Source of the DNA: Anadara kagoshimensis
Lineage: Eukaryota; Mollusca; Bivalvia; Arcoida; Arcidae
NCBI GenBank assembly: GCA_021292105.1
Contig: CM037870.1
Coordinates: 24,568,424 to 24,632,423, forward strand
Direction of reading: 5' to 3'
Length of the DNA stretch: 64,000 bases
Below, piece after piece: positions 10,291 through 22,003 of the stretch (position 1 is its first letter; the number at the start of each line of letters is the position of its first letter). Under the pieces are notes generated by a model, which searched no databases, had not been told where the DNA came from, and saw only the letters and a list, made by a program, of their open reading frames with translations. The translations under genes and the position numbers were made by a program.

Positions 10291-11515
10291 CTACTTATAA
10301 GGCCTTTGCAAGTCCAGCATACTTAGTTTGTGCTAATGTTGTGAAATAAATCATTCTAAAAATCAACATATACAGAACCTCCAATTAAGCTAGGTACATC
10401 CGCCACGTGAAGATATTGCAAAATGATCAAATTTTCCAGTGTAGACTTGTTTCAAAATCATAAGTAGCGTTTTACTGCTCTCATTCAATTTTAATTCAAT
10501 AGGATTATTGTTTTTTATTCGGAGATTGTTACTTTTTTAGTTAAAAGTGCAAATTTTCTAATAGATCCAATTAATCAATATCAATATCAGAAGAGGTCCT
10601 AGTTATTAAGATGTCGTGAAGTATAATGGGTCTAGCTGTCTAAAACATTCCAGTCTGTCACGTCTGCTAGATTCTGCAAAGTTATGTTAAATGGTGTGAA
10701 ATGCATAGGTATCTCAAAAACGTACACTCGCCGTTACCAAGATATTGGATATCGGTTTTTAAAAATGATCGATTTTTTCTCGATCAGATTTTTGTTTTTC
10801 ACGACATAACTTGACATTAAGGTACTTGTCTGATGGTGTGTATTATGTTATCTGTCCTAAAGTTTTAAAATCTGAAGTAAGCTTAAAATTAGATAACATA
10901 TACAATAGTCACTTTGTGATTAATATATTTCAAGTATACCTCAACACCTCTGGTATTTTGACCAGGGTAAGGTAACATACATATTGTAAAAATCAATAAT
11001 TATTAGTACTCATGATCTTTTTAAAAAGTCTTTTAAAAAGTGAGCCTGGTTACGGACCACAACATCTTCCGCCTAAGTTTGAATCCCATTCGCTACAGAT
11101 CCTATTGCGTAAACATTTGTCATTTCGCTTGTCACAGCAGGAGGAACGCCAAGAGCAAATTGTCTTTCGGTTTTGTTTTTGGGAACCTACCGCGATCGAA
11201 AAAAAACGGGATTACTTTTTGTTAAGTGTCCGAAAATTTTTTTAACCACATTCAGTGTCGTATTTTTACGGTAAAGCCTTTTGCATTTACGGATGAAAAC
11301 GCGATATAAGCACATATGTCAGGAACTTAAAATTTCGTATGTCTGATAAAATCTTAGATGGCATTTCAACACTAATAAAAAATTCTCAATTTTCTGACGG
11401 CACCCGATTTCTCTTGAAAATCAGCATGAAATTCAACTCGATTTTTAAAACTTGTACGTTTTTTGTACCATATCTCACTCGTGGTAGATTCTAGTGCCAG
11501 ACAGTTTTGACAGTT
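10291..11515. other. Non-coding; weak tRNA-like box at about 11078
   Basis: Mostly featureless. 'gtttgaatccc' near 11078-11088 resembles a Pol III B box, but no matching A box or fold could be built. Short open frames at 11012-11245 resemble nothing known. Confidence 0.35.
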
Positions 11516-11605
11516 CACTTGCCGAAGTTGACCGCTTCGATATAAGTGAAAGAATCTTGATTAGGGGCTTTAAACACCATTAGTCAACTCCACCACCCCA
11601 GAACT
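11516..11605 (+). mobile_element. SINE 3'-tail fragment
   Basis: Contains gaccgCTTCGATATAAGTGAAAGAA followed by 'tcttga' and 'aacaccattagtcaactcc', the 3' domain shared with the SINEs at 16.28 and 54.26 kb. No tRNA-like head is recognised upstream. Confidence 0.65.
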
Positions 11606-11702
11606 AATATGGCAAAATCTTGACTTGGCGTAATACACCATTAATCCAATCTACTTCTAACTTTACGTTGTGGGTTTGTTGCTGTATACCATAATTCCAT
11701 TA

Positions 11703-11706
<4 letters not shown>

Positions 11707-11747
<41 letters not shown>
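11707..11747. repeat. (GA)n microsatellite, 41 bp
   Basis: Uninterrupted GA dinucleotide run. It generates a serine/leucine ORF on the minus strand that is not a gene. Confidence 0.98.
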
Positions 11748-11749
<2 letters not shown>

Positions 11750-12584
11750 ACTGCAATATAAAATGAAGTATTGTACCATAGTTTATTTGTTTCAGGACTT
11801 ACAACTTTATTACCTGTTTCAAATTTTAATATCACCACTCTAAACAAACAAACCCATTTCGCAAGATTAAATTTATTATCTCAGTTTGTAATGTCACTTC
11901 ACATACCTTCTACATAAAATGTTTTTCTGGTGTTGTTTTCACCAAGTAAGTAAAACAGATAAATAAGGTCACAAGGTAAGAATAAAGAATACCTGTTAGC
12001 GTCACTAAGCTGGTTAGTAGGTCAACCAACAAAGCTTGTCTGTCTGTAACTAGATATTGTTTAACAAGATATATGATGTGGTCCTATGTAGTTTTACATC
12101 AACATTTCACAACAAAGTCTACCATTTAAGTCTTTTTCACGATGCATTTGCATATTTAAGTATAAAGTCAAATTGCAAATTCTGCAGTTGGTCCAAGTCA
12201 ATGTAAAGCTTAAGGCAATACCATGCCATGCAATAATGTACATGTTCTAAACCCATTTATTTTTAGATTCAATTTTCAGATTTCTTAGTATTTTTATTTT
12301 TATTTTTGTTGTTACCTTTGTTGTTTTTCTTGTTCTTGTTGTGTCATCTTCTTGCGACTGTACCAAGCAACATCATTAATTCTTTACTTAACTGAAATGG
12401 CTACAAGAGAATGAAAAGTAATTACACATCTGAATTCAATGCATATTGCATTTTTTCTGAGTTTGGTTTCAAATTATTTTTTTTTTAAGATATGGAACTA
12501 GTCTATGGATCCGGTATCATAAGATTAAATGACATGTTCATACTTTCAACGTCCTTTGCTTGTCGGAATGGTGCCACAAGCAAT
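11748..12584. other. Non-coding, nothing recognised
   Basis: AT-rich with T-rich tracts (12280-12340); no exon or repeat family identified. Confidence 0.4.
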
Positions 12585-12715
12585 AGTGTTTTACGCCCAA
12601 GATTATACTATAGTGTATCGCGGAGGCGGTCAGTTCTTGGATGTTGAAGGAAAGCAGGGTGACACCTACCTGCAACAAGCGTTTTGGCGTTCGACCCCCG
12701 TTTCCACAAAATAAC
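12585..12715 (-). mobile_element. SINE fragment (degenerate)
   Basis: Reading on the minus strand, the 'ccaagaactgacc'-type centre and a tail ending near 'tgggcgtaaaac' match the SINEs at 26.05 and 40.88 kb. It is poorly preserved; the 61-residue open frame across it is not a gene. Confidence 0.45.
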
Positions 12716-13127
12716 TGAAATGATGCACTTATTTCTTTAACTATTGAGAATCATGAATTATTTACTAGTATTGAATAAGAGAGATATGGAACATGAAACT
12801 ATTTTGCATTCAAGCCATGCGAGAGAACACAGAATAGAAAAGGAAATAGGAAGGATTGTATTTTAGGAAATACTTGCACAACAATAGTCATAAAACCTGT
12901 TTATTTTTGTCTGTTTATGACAAGACCTGTGGTATGATGTATTATAATATGTAATCGTTTTGATAGTGTTCCCTCTAGCTTATATGATAATGAGACAAAA
13001 ATACATAACTATTATCTACAGAATGCATTTTACGTCAGTAAGGATCACAAAGTTCACACGGATCTTCATCTTAAAGTTGTTCTTATCACAAAAAGTGCGT
13101 TACCTATTTATTTCCAACTTCTCGTAC

Positions 13128-13325
13128 AGCATAAAGGTCCACCCTGACGTAAAAGAAACAATGACCACAGAGGTCTGCCCCGACTCAAGAGAACTTGTCT
13201 ACCAAGGTACGGCCTGACTCAAGAGAACATTGTTAGACTCTTGAAATACCGAACACCGAAACACTGTTTCGAGGTCCGACCTGACGCAAGTGAAACACTG
13301 CTTAGAATTTTAGAAAACAATCAAC
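13128..13325. repeat. Degenerate minisatellite, four units
   Basis: A motif like 'aggtc(c/t)g(a/c)cctgac(g/t)caag' followed by 'a/tgaaaca' recurs at about 13134, 13171, 13204 and 13272 with irregular spacing (~33-68 bp). Units are diverged. Confidence 0.55.
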
Positions 13326-13594
13326 GCCAGTGAATATATGGATTATGTTCACGGAACCGAAAAACACTTAAAAGTAATTCTTGACCGTTTAATTTTGCTC
13401 ACTGTTATTAAACCAACCTGTTATTTTTATAAGAGAGTTTATTGCAGCAATGTTATGCCCTGTCCTGATGACACATTTATTTGAATCTTCAGTACATTTG
13501 CACTTTGTACACACTAACATCCATTAAAGTTCATGGACAGGATTAACGAAAAACCTAAGACGAATGATGAATTACAAGCAATGCAGGGAAATAC

Positions 13595-13725
13595 TATCAT
13601 TTGTATCCTCCACTTAAATTTAAATTTCGACTAAAAATGGCTAAAACTGATGGAATCAAGCTATTTTGAACATTTTGAACTGCGAAAAAAATTCAAAACA
13701 GTTTACATTGAATTTAATGTGTAAG
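13595..13725 (+). repeat. Dispersed repeat related to 28.66 kb and 29.06 kb
   Basis: 'gaatcaagctattttgaaca' and the following A/T-rich ~80 bp ending 'ttacattgaattta' match 28665-28760 and 29060-29130 ('atcaagccattttgaac ... ttacatagaattta'). Confidence 0.55.
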
Positions 13726-13832
13726 CGTTTTTAACCAAACACATAAAGAAAACCATATGGTACCCCAAAACAGAACATGTTGACTGTAGACACGGACGAT
13801 AGGCTTTTTGAAATGTGCTCTCTATGTCTTTT

Positions 13833-13879
13833 GTTAGCTCGCGTGTCCCCTAAACTTTTCGACAGGTCTGTACTATAAT
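13833..13879. mobile_element. Family A MITE, right-end fragment
   Basis: 'gttagctcg...taaac-ttttcgacaggtctgtact' matches the right terminus of the family A elements (see 42551-42770). The left part is absent. Confidence 0.6.
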
Positions 13880-14565
13880 ATACACGTGATTTATAGATGA
13901 CGCTATATAAAACTAATTAAATAAATTCAGTAGGTGGAAAACTTTAGTTTTTAAAGGTAAATATATACAAAATTTAACATCCCACTTAAAACCCCTAAGG
14001 TAGGCAATATTTCAAATTAAATGAAGTATAAAGTTGCGTCACACTTGAACGTTCACTTAGAACTTGTTTTTGTCTAGTTGCTAAGTAATATGAGAGATGT
14101 TGATAAGTAAGATTAGGTTTGGTTTCAGTAAACAATAAAAAGGCTGGTATTTTCTATATTTTTTAAAGTCACGTATCTGATAGGCATTTTGAGGACATGT
14201 TATTATCTCTTATGTATCATCCCTTGTTTGTTATTTTAGGTAATTTTATATAAATTTTAGATCCAAGTTCAAGAGAGGAGAAATCCCACAAAAATAAACA
14301 ACAAAAACAAACACAATTTTGTTATACCATGTTTTAATGAAGAAAAAGATACACGATGTGAATTATATATGCATTAATCGCACAAACTGGTAAAACGGGT
14401 CCATTTATATACTTGTTTACCTACCACTACTGGATGATCAGCTGTTTACTAATTTTGCTGACGGGTACCCTGACAGGAAGTACTCTTATAAATGATACAG
14501 AAACAACATACATGTACAATGAATATAGCGTCTTTGTCTTTTAAAGCACCTCGTATATTGAACAC
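13880..14565. other. Non-coding, nothing recognised
   Basis: No exon, repeat or RNA signature found. Confidence 0.4.
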
Positions 14566-14660
14566 CGCTGTGGCCAAGTGGTTTAAGGTATAAGGAGCCA
14601 AATAAACGTGTGTCGCCACTTTAGATTTGAGCCCGCACGTCAGAAAGGAGTTTCCTTGCA
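14566..14660 (+). mobile_element. tRNA-derived SINE head
   Basis: A box TGGCCAAGTGG at 14571-14581 fits the Pol III consensus TRGYNNARNNG. A B-box-like GATTTGAGCCC follows at 14634-14644, the right distance for a tRNA-like promoter. No clean cloverleaf is seen, and other heads of this type in the window lead into SINE bodies, so this is read as a SINE 5' end and not a tRNA gene. Confidence 0.5.
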
Positions 14661-16275
14661 CTAAACGCACTTACCACATAATCTTGTATTTAGATTAATC
14701 CTTGAGATTAAAAAGAAACAACCATCTCTGGTAATCTGAAAGGGTAATGAATGTCTCTTTGCGTTTTCATTTTGCGTTCGATTGCCATTGACATCAGATC
14801 TTTTTTGCTCTTTGTCAACAGTAATTGCTTCTGTTCAGGATTAATCACTTTTGTCTAATTGCGAGATCATGACCACACAGATAAGAAAAATGGCGGGACT
14901 GAGTACACGGCGAGAATGGTTACAACGTTTTGTGTTTGGTCAGCGGAAATATTATACATGTATTTGAATCAAAATTATTTGATTTGACAAAAACGTTTTC
15001 ATTTTGCTCTGTATTTCATAGCTAGTTAAAACTAATTAACTACATAAATAGTGTCTTGCTATAATATTCTGCTAGCAAGGCGGTAATCGCTTCGTCTTCC
15101 AAAGCACATGGTCTCACTTTTACAACCCGGAAGTTTGTAATAGCAGTTCCGTTTTTGGATTGTGAAATACTTGTGCTATTTTACATTGCACAACAATATA
15201 TATTGAATTGTTCACATAATACATAGGACACTTTGCTGAAATGTTGCCAAATTTCTTAAACATCTTAATTCTCAGATGAAATGAACAACCTTTATGAAAC
15301 CTTGCACGTACAGAAAGATTGTGTAATGAACATTTTTCTCCCAGACAACAACTGGTGTATCGTATAACTGTCATGATATCAACAATTAAATTATCATAAA
15401 ATTATAATTTAAGTTACATCTAAATTCAAGATTTGCAAAATTTATGTGTCCCTGCATGTCATTTGTCAGAAAAACCTATTCCAGTGCAATGATGTGCTTG
15501 TTTACTGGTCTCACGATGCATTAATGACCTTGTTTGTGTCATAATATTTGTGTATGATCTAAGTTTAATGTGAAAAGTGGGCACTTGATCTCTATTTGAC
15601 TTTGATATACTTCATGTCATTACATAATTATATTCAAAAACCACCTGGTCGAAAAACAGGGGTATTGTAAAATGGGGGGTTATGTATACTATTGAGCTTT
15701 GTCTGAGGGGTCGTGAGGAATCGTTTGCAAACAAATATGACATTTTAAATATTTACATGGGAGGTATACGACCCCTGATTGACCTAGGTATATTTACAAA
15801 GGATATAACGGTCTGATGTAATTTTGATATCAAATTAATTTAAGATCTTCTTGCAAATAAAATGCCATCTTTAATTTCAAAGATGATGTTATTGTCATAA
15901 ATGGACTTTGAAGTACAAGTAACTCGATGCATATTGTACTTGTAATGACCATACTTAATATTCAAACTAAATGTTATTTAATTTAAATTGCTCGTTAAGA
16001 TAATTAATGGCCATCGTAAATTTTTGATGTAGCGTTTTTCTAAATCATAAAGATTTGTGATTTGACGTTTTTTCGGTAATTAATGTATCGTATTTTTGAG
16101 ACAATAATGACGGATTGATGTTAACCTTTGCTCACAACAATGGAAGGAAACTTAAGGAAACTTTAATTATGATAAGATTCAAATATTAGGCTCATTAGTG
16201 ACTACTCATATTTGCTTGTATAAGCGATACGTTTGAGAATACTCGGCAGATTAACGCACACACATCAACGCACAC
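14661..16275. other. Non-coding, nothing recognised
   Basis: Long AT-rich stretch with only chance open frames; no domain, repeat family member or RNA gene seen. Confidence 0.4.
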
Positions 16276-16515
16276 TCGCTGGCCTAGTGGTCTAGCTTAC
16301 GGATCACAGCGTTTCTCACTGCCTGGGTTCGAACCGCCACACTTGGGACAGATCTTAGATTGAAAGTGTTCGTCAGTTTGCTTGTCGAAGGTCGATGGTT
16401 TCTCTCTAGGCACTCCATTTTCCCCCACCATCCCTGACCTGACCGCCTCGATATATAATTGAAAGGTTCTACACTGGAACGTAAAAACTCCATTATTCCA
16501 CTCCACTCCAAATCA
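16276..16515 (+). mobile_element. tRNA-derived SINE, near full length
   Basis: The head has A box TGGCCTAGTGG (16280-16290) and B box GGTTCGAACC (16326-16335), both good Pol III promoter matches. The body carries 'ggcactccattttcccccac' with 'catccctgacctgacc', and the 3' domain 'ctcgatatataattgaaag' ... 'gtaaaaactccattattcca'. Same architecture as 54262-54515 and the minus-strand copies at 24.3, 26.1 and 40.9 kb. Minus-strand open frames across it are shadows. No reverse transcriptase is encoded; SINEs are mobilised by a partner LINE. Confidence 0.82.
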
Positions 16516-17658
16516 AATATCAGTGTGTATTTTTCTCCCAGACGAATCACTGTTGCTTCAGTGACAAAACTTTCCTATGTCAGAGTTTTGAAGTTCCTAG
16601 AAAACCGGATATTTCATGAATCAAGTTGTTTTTAAATTTAAAAGAGTCCGTTTGAAAGTTTGAAATCTGAAGCCTGTAACAAATACTGGTAACTCGCAAG
16701 ACACATCAAACTTCTTGATATCCAATACCAATTTGCGAAATTCTCAAACCGGATGCAAAATTGGGACATTTGACGGTTTACATGTTGAAATAAAGCGTTA
16801 TTACATTCAAATGATTGAGAATTGCCATTCCGTTTTTCAAGATCAAGATATTTTACCAATGGTATCACAAACATTTTCGAATAACGTTAAATTGCCAAGT
16901 TGTCATATTTTTGTTTTATTTCCCCAACATATTTCAAAAAGTTGTGCAAAAATTTATCTTTAAGATATAATTTCCAGAGAATTTAAAAATTGAAAAACTT
17001 GTAACATTGCAGTATTGTCATAAATCTTGACCGATGGACCTATGGGTTTATAAACATTTATGGTCAACTTGGACATTTGGTGGTCGTGTCAAAGATAACT
17101 GTTATTTATTTATCGAAGTCGGTTATTGGTATTTATGGCATGGAGTTCTTACTTATATCAAATCTAACATGTTCGTGTGAGCATGTGGTGTTTCGATTAG
17201 CTGACATGTATAAATACCATGTAATTCACAATTGGATTATTTTGATGTCCGAACAAATTACGTCACAATGCCGGCATAATTACTTCTCACGAGTAATTGA
17301 CATGGTTGAAAACAACTGTGACGTAACTCATTAACAAGTCTTGCAGAAATCTCTTTGTCCTTTATCGGTAATTTTCAGTCTATGTATACGTTTTAAAAAG
17401 TTGACTCCTGAAAGATTTTGAACATTATTCAGGCACCCCGTGATAAAATCCGAATATAATGTCTTTAGTCGATGAACATAGAATCACGCCGAAAGTTTAC
17501 CGAAATTGTTAAAAATTCTCAAACAGCTGGATTTAGGGGAATGACTTCCATAATTTTGTATACCCTCCGCTGATTTTTTAATTTCCAGTTTGAAAAGCCT
17601 ACACTGACGAAATTTAGCCATTTTGAACATTTTTCATCATTTAAAAAGAGGTGGGGTG
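16516..17658. other. Non-coding, nothing recognised
   Basis: Short open frames on both strands (61-88 residues) match no family. Around 17600-17640 'gccattttgaacatttt' echoes the repeat at 13.6 and 28.7 kb. Confidence 0.4.

Positions 17659-17686
<28 letters not shown>
17659..17686. repeat. (GT)n microsatellite, 28 bp
   Basis: Uninterrupted GT run. Confidence 0.97.
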
Positions 17687-17689
<3 letters not shown>

Positions 17690-17798
17690 AAAAGGAAGTA
17701 TTGTCGAACTTTTGCCCTTGGTTTTTGATAAGATAATACCCGATTTTCAGACATTTTCGAAATTACATCTTCGTGGATGGTTACCATGTTGATAGGCC

Positions 17799-18423
17799 TG
17801 TCGAACCCTTATATGTAGTAACTACGCTATATGTAGTAACGCCGTTATATGTAGTAACAAATGTACGTCAAATATAGTAAGGACACGTTATATGTAGTAA
17901 AAATCTCCGTCATATGTAGTAAGGACACGTTATATGTAATAACATTTTTGTACGTTATATGTAGTAACTGCTAGGTCACGTTATATGTAGCAACATTTTT
18001 ATACGCTATATGTAGTAACTTGATAAATGTCTCTTAAATGTTCAAAATGTTAATAGATTGGACTTTACTAGAAAATTGAAAAAGAAAATTTGGTTGGGTG
18101 AATTAATAAACCGACAGACAGACGGCAGACGGACATTCAGGCCCAATAATATATAATTGTCTAATTGTTGATGCTTTCCACTGAATTTACACAAATGTCG
18201 TAGAAGCTGCAAACGTTGGCGCCGTCAGCGGAGTATAGTGCCATAATAATAATAATTCTTATTTATTATTTTTCGCAACACATTTTAAACAAAATATAAT
18301 ATGAAACACTTAAAGAATCTAAACTCTTGGGTTACCTAAAGTCGACGAGAGTGGGGACGTCAAAGTAGTTTCCGGATGATAACTTTAACAGTTACAGGCA
18401 TTTCAAAAAAACTTTGCAAGTAG
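17799..18423 (+). repeat. Left terminal inverted repeat
   Basis: About 625 bp. It contains ten variants of the 14-bp motif between 17809 and 18018, spaced roughly 18-27 bp. It is longer than the right arm by two or three motif copies near 17846-17900, so the arrays have changed in length independently. Confidence 0.88.
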
Positions 18424-19249
18424 ATACATTGTTTCAAGATATTGGTTGGGTTACTCATAGGGTCCGTTGGTCAACAGTCGGGTCATCACGACAGAACACT
18501 ATATCAATTATGATGCAGGTCCCCGGAATACATGCATCGAACCTGTATGTTTTTCAATCTATGAAAGAAGGTGTTTTACTTATGACTAGAGGATGCTCTG
18601 TACATTTTCTCCAGATAAAAAAACAAACAAAATGGCTGTCTGAAATATATATGGCCGTTGTTTTTCTACAAAAAAATAAATACATCCAATACATATATTC
18701 TAGGGACCTGTATTTTCCTAATTGAAACTGTTTTGTCACCGGCAGTATGACATTAAATTATGGGTTCACTACTTGAGTTTATTTAAACAAAATCACCACA
18801 TGTATGTGGATACACTTGGATAAATGGTTCGGTGGGTTCGCGTCTCAGTATAACTGTGTGTTATGCCTTTATAATGTCACATTGTTCGACTCTATCTAGC
18901 TCCACATGAATGTATACTGACAATGTGATGGACTAGTTAACACCCAATCCAAATAGAACATTGGACGCCTTTACGTCATTGGAAGCAGGATAAACACTAA
19001 CCTGGAGAGCCTATAGACCCAGGGTGGACTATAATCCATGCAACCATATGCATATTATATAACGCTTCGACACAACAATTTTAGAGTCATACACATATTT
19101 CATTAAACTATGAAGGTTAAATGCTGCTTTCTATTCATTAAAATTTAAACATTTAGAAAACTTGTGCTGCAACATTCTACATCAGAATATCTTCAAAATA
19201 TAAACTTAAAACCTATAACATCAGAATTTGTCACTGACCTAAAAGGAAT

Positions 19250-19824
19250 CCCAACATGCAAAGTCATTTTGAAAAATCTCTGTTACAGTTAAAGTTATCA
19301 TCCAGAAACCACTTTGACGTCGCCCGTCCCAGATTCTTCGGGTGTATAATGTTGTTTTTTGTTTAAAATGTGTTGCAAAAAATAATAAATAAAAATTATT
19401 ATTATGACACAATACTCCCCTGACGACGCAAAAATTGCGGTGCCTATGATGTTTGAAGTCAATTAAGTGGTCAGGCATGAAAAAAAAATCAACAATTAGA
19501 TAACTACATGTATTTATTATTGGGCCTGAATGTCCGTCTGCCGTCTGTCTGTCGGTTTATTAATTCACCCAACCAAATTTTCTTTTTCAATTTTCTGGTA
19601 AAGTCCAATCTATTAACATTTTGAACATTTAAGAGACATTTATTAAGTTACTTCATATAGCGTATAAAAATGTTGCTACATATAACGTGACCTAGCAGTT
19701 ACTACATATAACGTACAAAAATGTTACTACATATAACGTGTCCTTACTACATATGACGGAGATTTTTACTACATATAGCGGAGTTACTACATATAGCGTA
19801 GTTACTACATATAAGGGTTCGACA
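19250..19824 (-). repeat. Right terminal inverted repeat
   Basis: About 575 bp, the reverse complement of the left arm. The middle portion (19535-19700) is almost identical to its partner, whereas the inner ~250 bp is clearly more diverged and includes indels. Confidence 0.88.
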
Positions 19825-19829
19825 AGGCC

Positions 19830-21228
19830 GCGCTCGGCTGAGAACTGATAGCTATATAGGACACCCACCAAGCAACAAGCTCGATACCCTCCGTGACCCG
19901 ATCGGGCTAAAATAATATACCATGGACTTATAACAAAGGAGGGAAAGGCAACAAGACGATTTATGAATATATATACATTTTTTTTTGCTTTTGGCTGTTA
20001 TTAATCTTCTCAAGTATATCTCACTTTTACCGTATATATCCGACCTTACGTATAAATCATGTAAAAAATATGAAGTTTTACCCCAAACACTCTAGTCTAG
20101 TACTACACGAATCTGGTATAAAGATATTGACTGTATGAAATATCAATATTATAATAAAACGATAAAGAGCGAAATGTCAACGCGTATACCTAGAGAATAA
20201 ACGAAGGCGTAACTAAAGGAAAAATAATATAAAATATGTTTTTATTGTAAATATTTGATATTTACAACATAAGTCCTACGTAAGGCCTCTGTTAGAGCTG
20301 AGTTGTTATGTCACAGTTGAATGAATATATGTAAAATAGGTTTTTTTCATCGTAATGTGACATGCTGAATTTTTAAAGTTGGTTCAGTTTCACAAATAAG
20401 GTATATATGTACTAATATATGCTAAGGGATCTTGGATTATCCTCCGATTTATTAGTCCACTAATAGTAGACTATCGTTATTTGATTAAGTCCAAGTCGTC
20501 ATGGATATTTGACCCACATAGTGTGAAGTTTTACCAAGTGAATTAGCTGGGTTTTATCACAGAAGATAAGAAAGGACTGACACAGACGCCCTCTTTCGAA
20601 TTATTACAGGACACTTTAAACAATTGAACGGTTACCTCAGAAAGTGCGGTAATTTAAAGGCGGCAAAATGTACGTATAATTATTAACTATGTAATTCATT
20701 CATAATATTTTTCACTTTTTAAGAAAATATGTTTATTTTCATTCATATAGTAAGCTCAAGTTTTTGTTTACATTTCTTATGGATAAGATAGCATGATCAC
20801 AACCCGTCCCAAATAGTACACACATGTTTGGTAACCCGACACCGTCCATTCATACTGGTCTGTCCTGGCCATTAATTACACCCCCCCCCCAAAAAAAAAA
20901 AGAAAAGAAAAAAGAATCTAAACTAAACTTAATCATGTAATAGATGTATTCATTTTTAACTTAATATGTAATGTATAATTTCATTCAAATTTATTTCGCC
21001 CCTCATTGAGGCTTTTAAGTCGAAACAAGTATTTTAAAAAGGGAAGTGGAAAGGGTGCGGTTATATATGAACATCAATTTATAAATGACTTTTTAAGGTG
21101 CATCTATGTTACATAAAACATAAATTTAATTGGGGTTGTTTGTGCTTTGTTTAATGTAGTCAGGATATCGATTTTTTTAGTTTTAATATAGTATATATAT
21201 ATATAAAATGACTTGCACATTTACGTCT
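19830..21228. other. Non-coding; C10A11 homopolymer junction at 20881-20901
   Basis: No exon seen. A run of ten C followed by eleven A lies at 20881-20901. Confidence 0.4.
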
Positions 21229-21254
21229 GTGTGTGTGTGTGTGTGGGGGGGGGG
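21229..21254. repeat. (TG)n followed by G run
   Basis: TG dinucleotides to 21244 lead into an uninterrupted run of about ten G. A short (TA)n lies upstream at about 21190-21204. Confidence 0.95.
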
Positions 21255-21934
21255 TGTTACAAATGTGCGTAAAACATATAGTACCACCAAAGATCATTTC
21301 TTGTACATCTATTTGCAATGTAAAACTGAACAGCATTGATTCATAAATAGCAAATAGCTTACAGCCCCAAACTCTCGTATAAAATTGAGACTTTACGAGA
21401 ACTTCTCAAATTAGAGATTCAGTTATCATCAGAGGCATGGCATATAACATTTCTCTGGAATCCATATCCCCAGCTAGGCTTGGAAGACATATTGTAAAGC
21501 TGATGGGGGTTGTTTGTTGTTGCCCATTGCAACGGCTCAGTAAGGTTAAAACCAATGAAAAATTCTCTCGACCTAATGCTTGCTACTAGATTTAGACTTA
21601 GTCAGAAACTTGCCATTTATACTGTTTCTTAAAGGTAACAATCACACCTTTACCAGAACAGTTAATGGAATCTTAGGGATTTCCACATTTAATCTTTGAC
21701 TTCGATAAATGCCCAATAACAATGGAGCTGTCGTTAAGAACTATATATGCATTTTCAAAGGCAATTTTCACTGATCCAAAGCAAACAAGCATGTTGTCTT
21801 GAGAATCCGTTCTCAATAACTGTGTTATGAGAAAACATATTAAATGGGACCATTGGCAAAGATAGGACATTATTACTTATCTCAGCTGGGTGTAATGAAA
21901 TGGTTCTCAGTGGATCATGGCACCCAGTGGGGAG

Positions 21935-22003
21935 GGATCATAACTATTATCACCATGGTCATATACATGTATATTACCATGGCCAGAGTAAGAATTATGA
22001 CCC
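21935..22003. repeat. Imperfect ~69-bp palindrome
   Basis: The core 21953-21982 is a 30-bp palindrome with one mismatched pair (ccatggt...accatgg around atatacatgtatat). The flanks 'gggatcataa' and 'aattatgaccc' extend it imperfectly. Confidence 0.75.

Larger units (their letters stand above)
17799..19824. mobile_element. Non-autonomous DNA transposon with long tandem-repeat TIRs (2,026 bp)
   Basis: The two ends are long inverted repeats: 17799-18423 pairs with 19250-19824 in reverse complement, starting at the same terminal TGTCGAACCC. Both outer arms are arrays of a 14-bp motif (YTATATGTAGTAAC; ten versions left, eight right), then a unique stretch ('ttggttgggtgaattaataa', 'cagacggcagacggacattc'), then less similar inner parts. 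The sequence AGGCC directly flanks both ends (17794-17798 and 19825-19829), a candidate 5-bp target-site duplication. The core 18424-19249 encodes no recognised transposase; an open frame at 18414-18725 (103 residues) resembles nothing known. Long TIRs made of tandem repeats recall Foldback-type elements; the superfamily is not assigned. Confidence 0.9.

Noticed and set aside
14566-14650. Functional tRNA gene (leucine/serine-like head)
   Set aside because: Stems do not pair into a tRNA; it fits an eroded SINE head better.
16276-16340. Functional tRNA gene
   Set aside because: A and B boxes are good, but no cloverleaf could be drawn and the sequence continues into a SINE body shared with other loci.
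18414-18725. 103-residue open frame in the long-TIR element as a transposase
   Set aside because: No DDE or other transposase motif, and its start lies within the inverted repeat.
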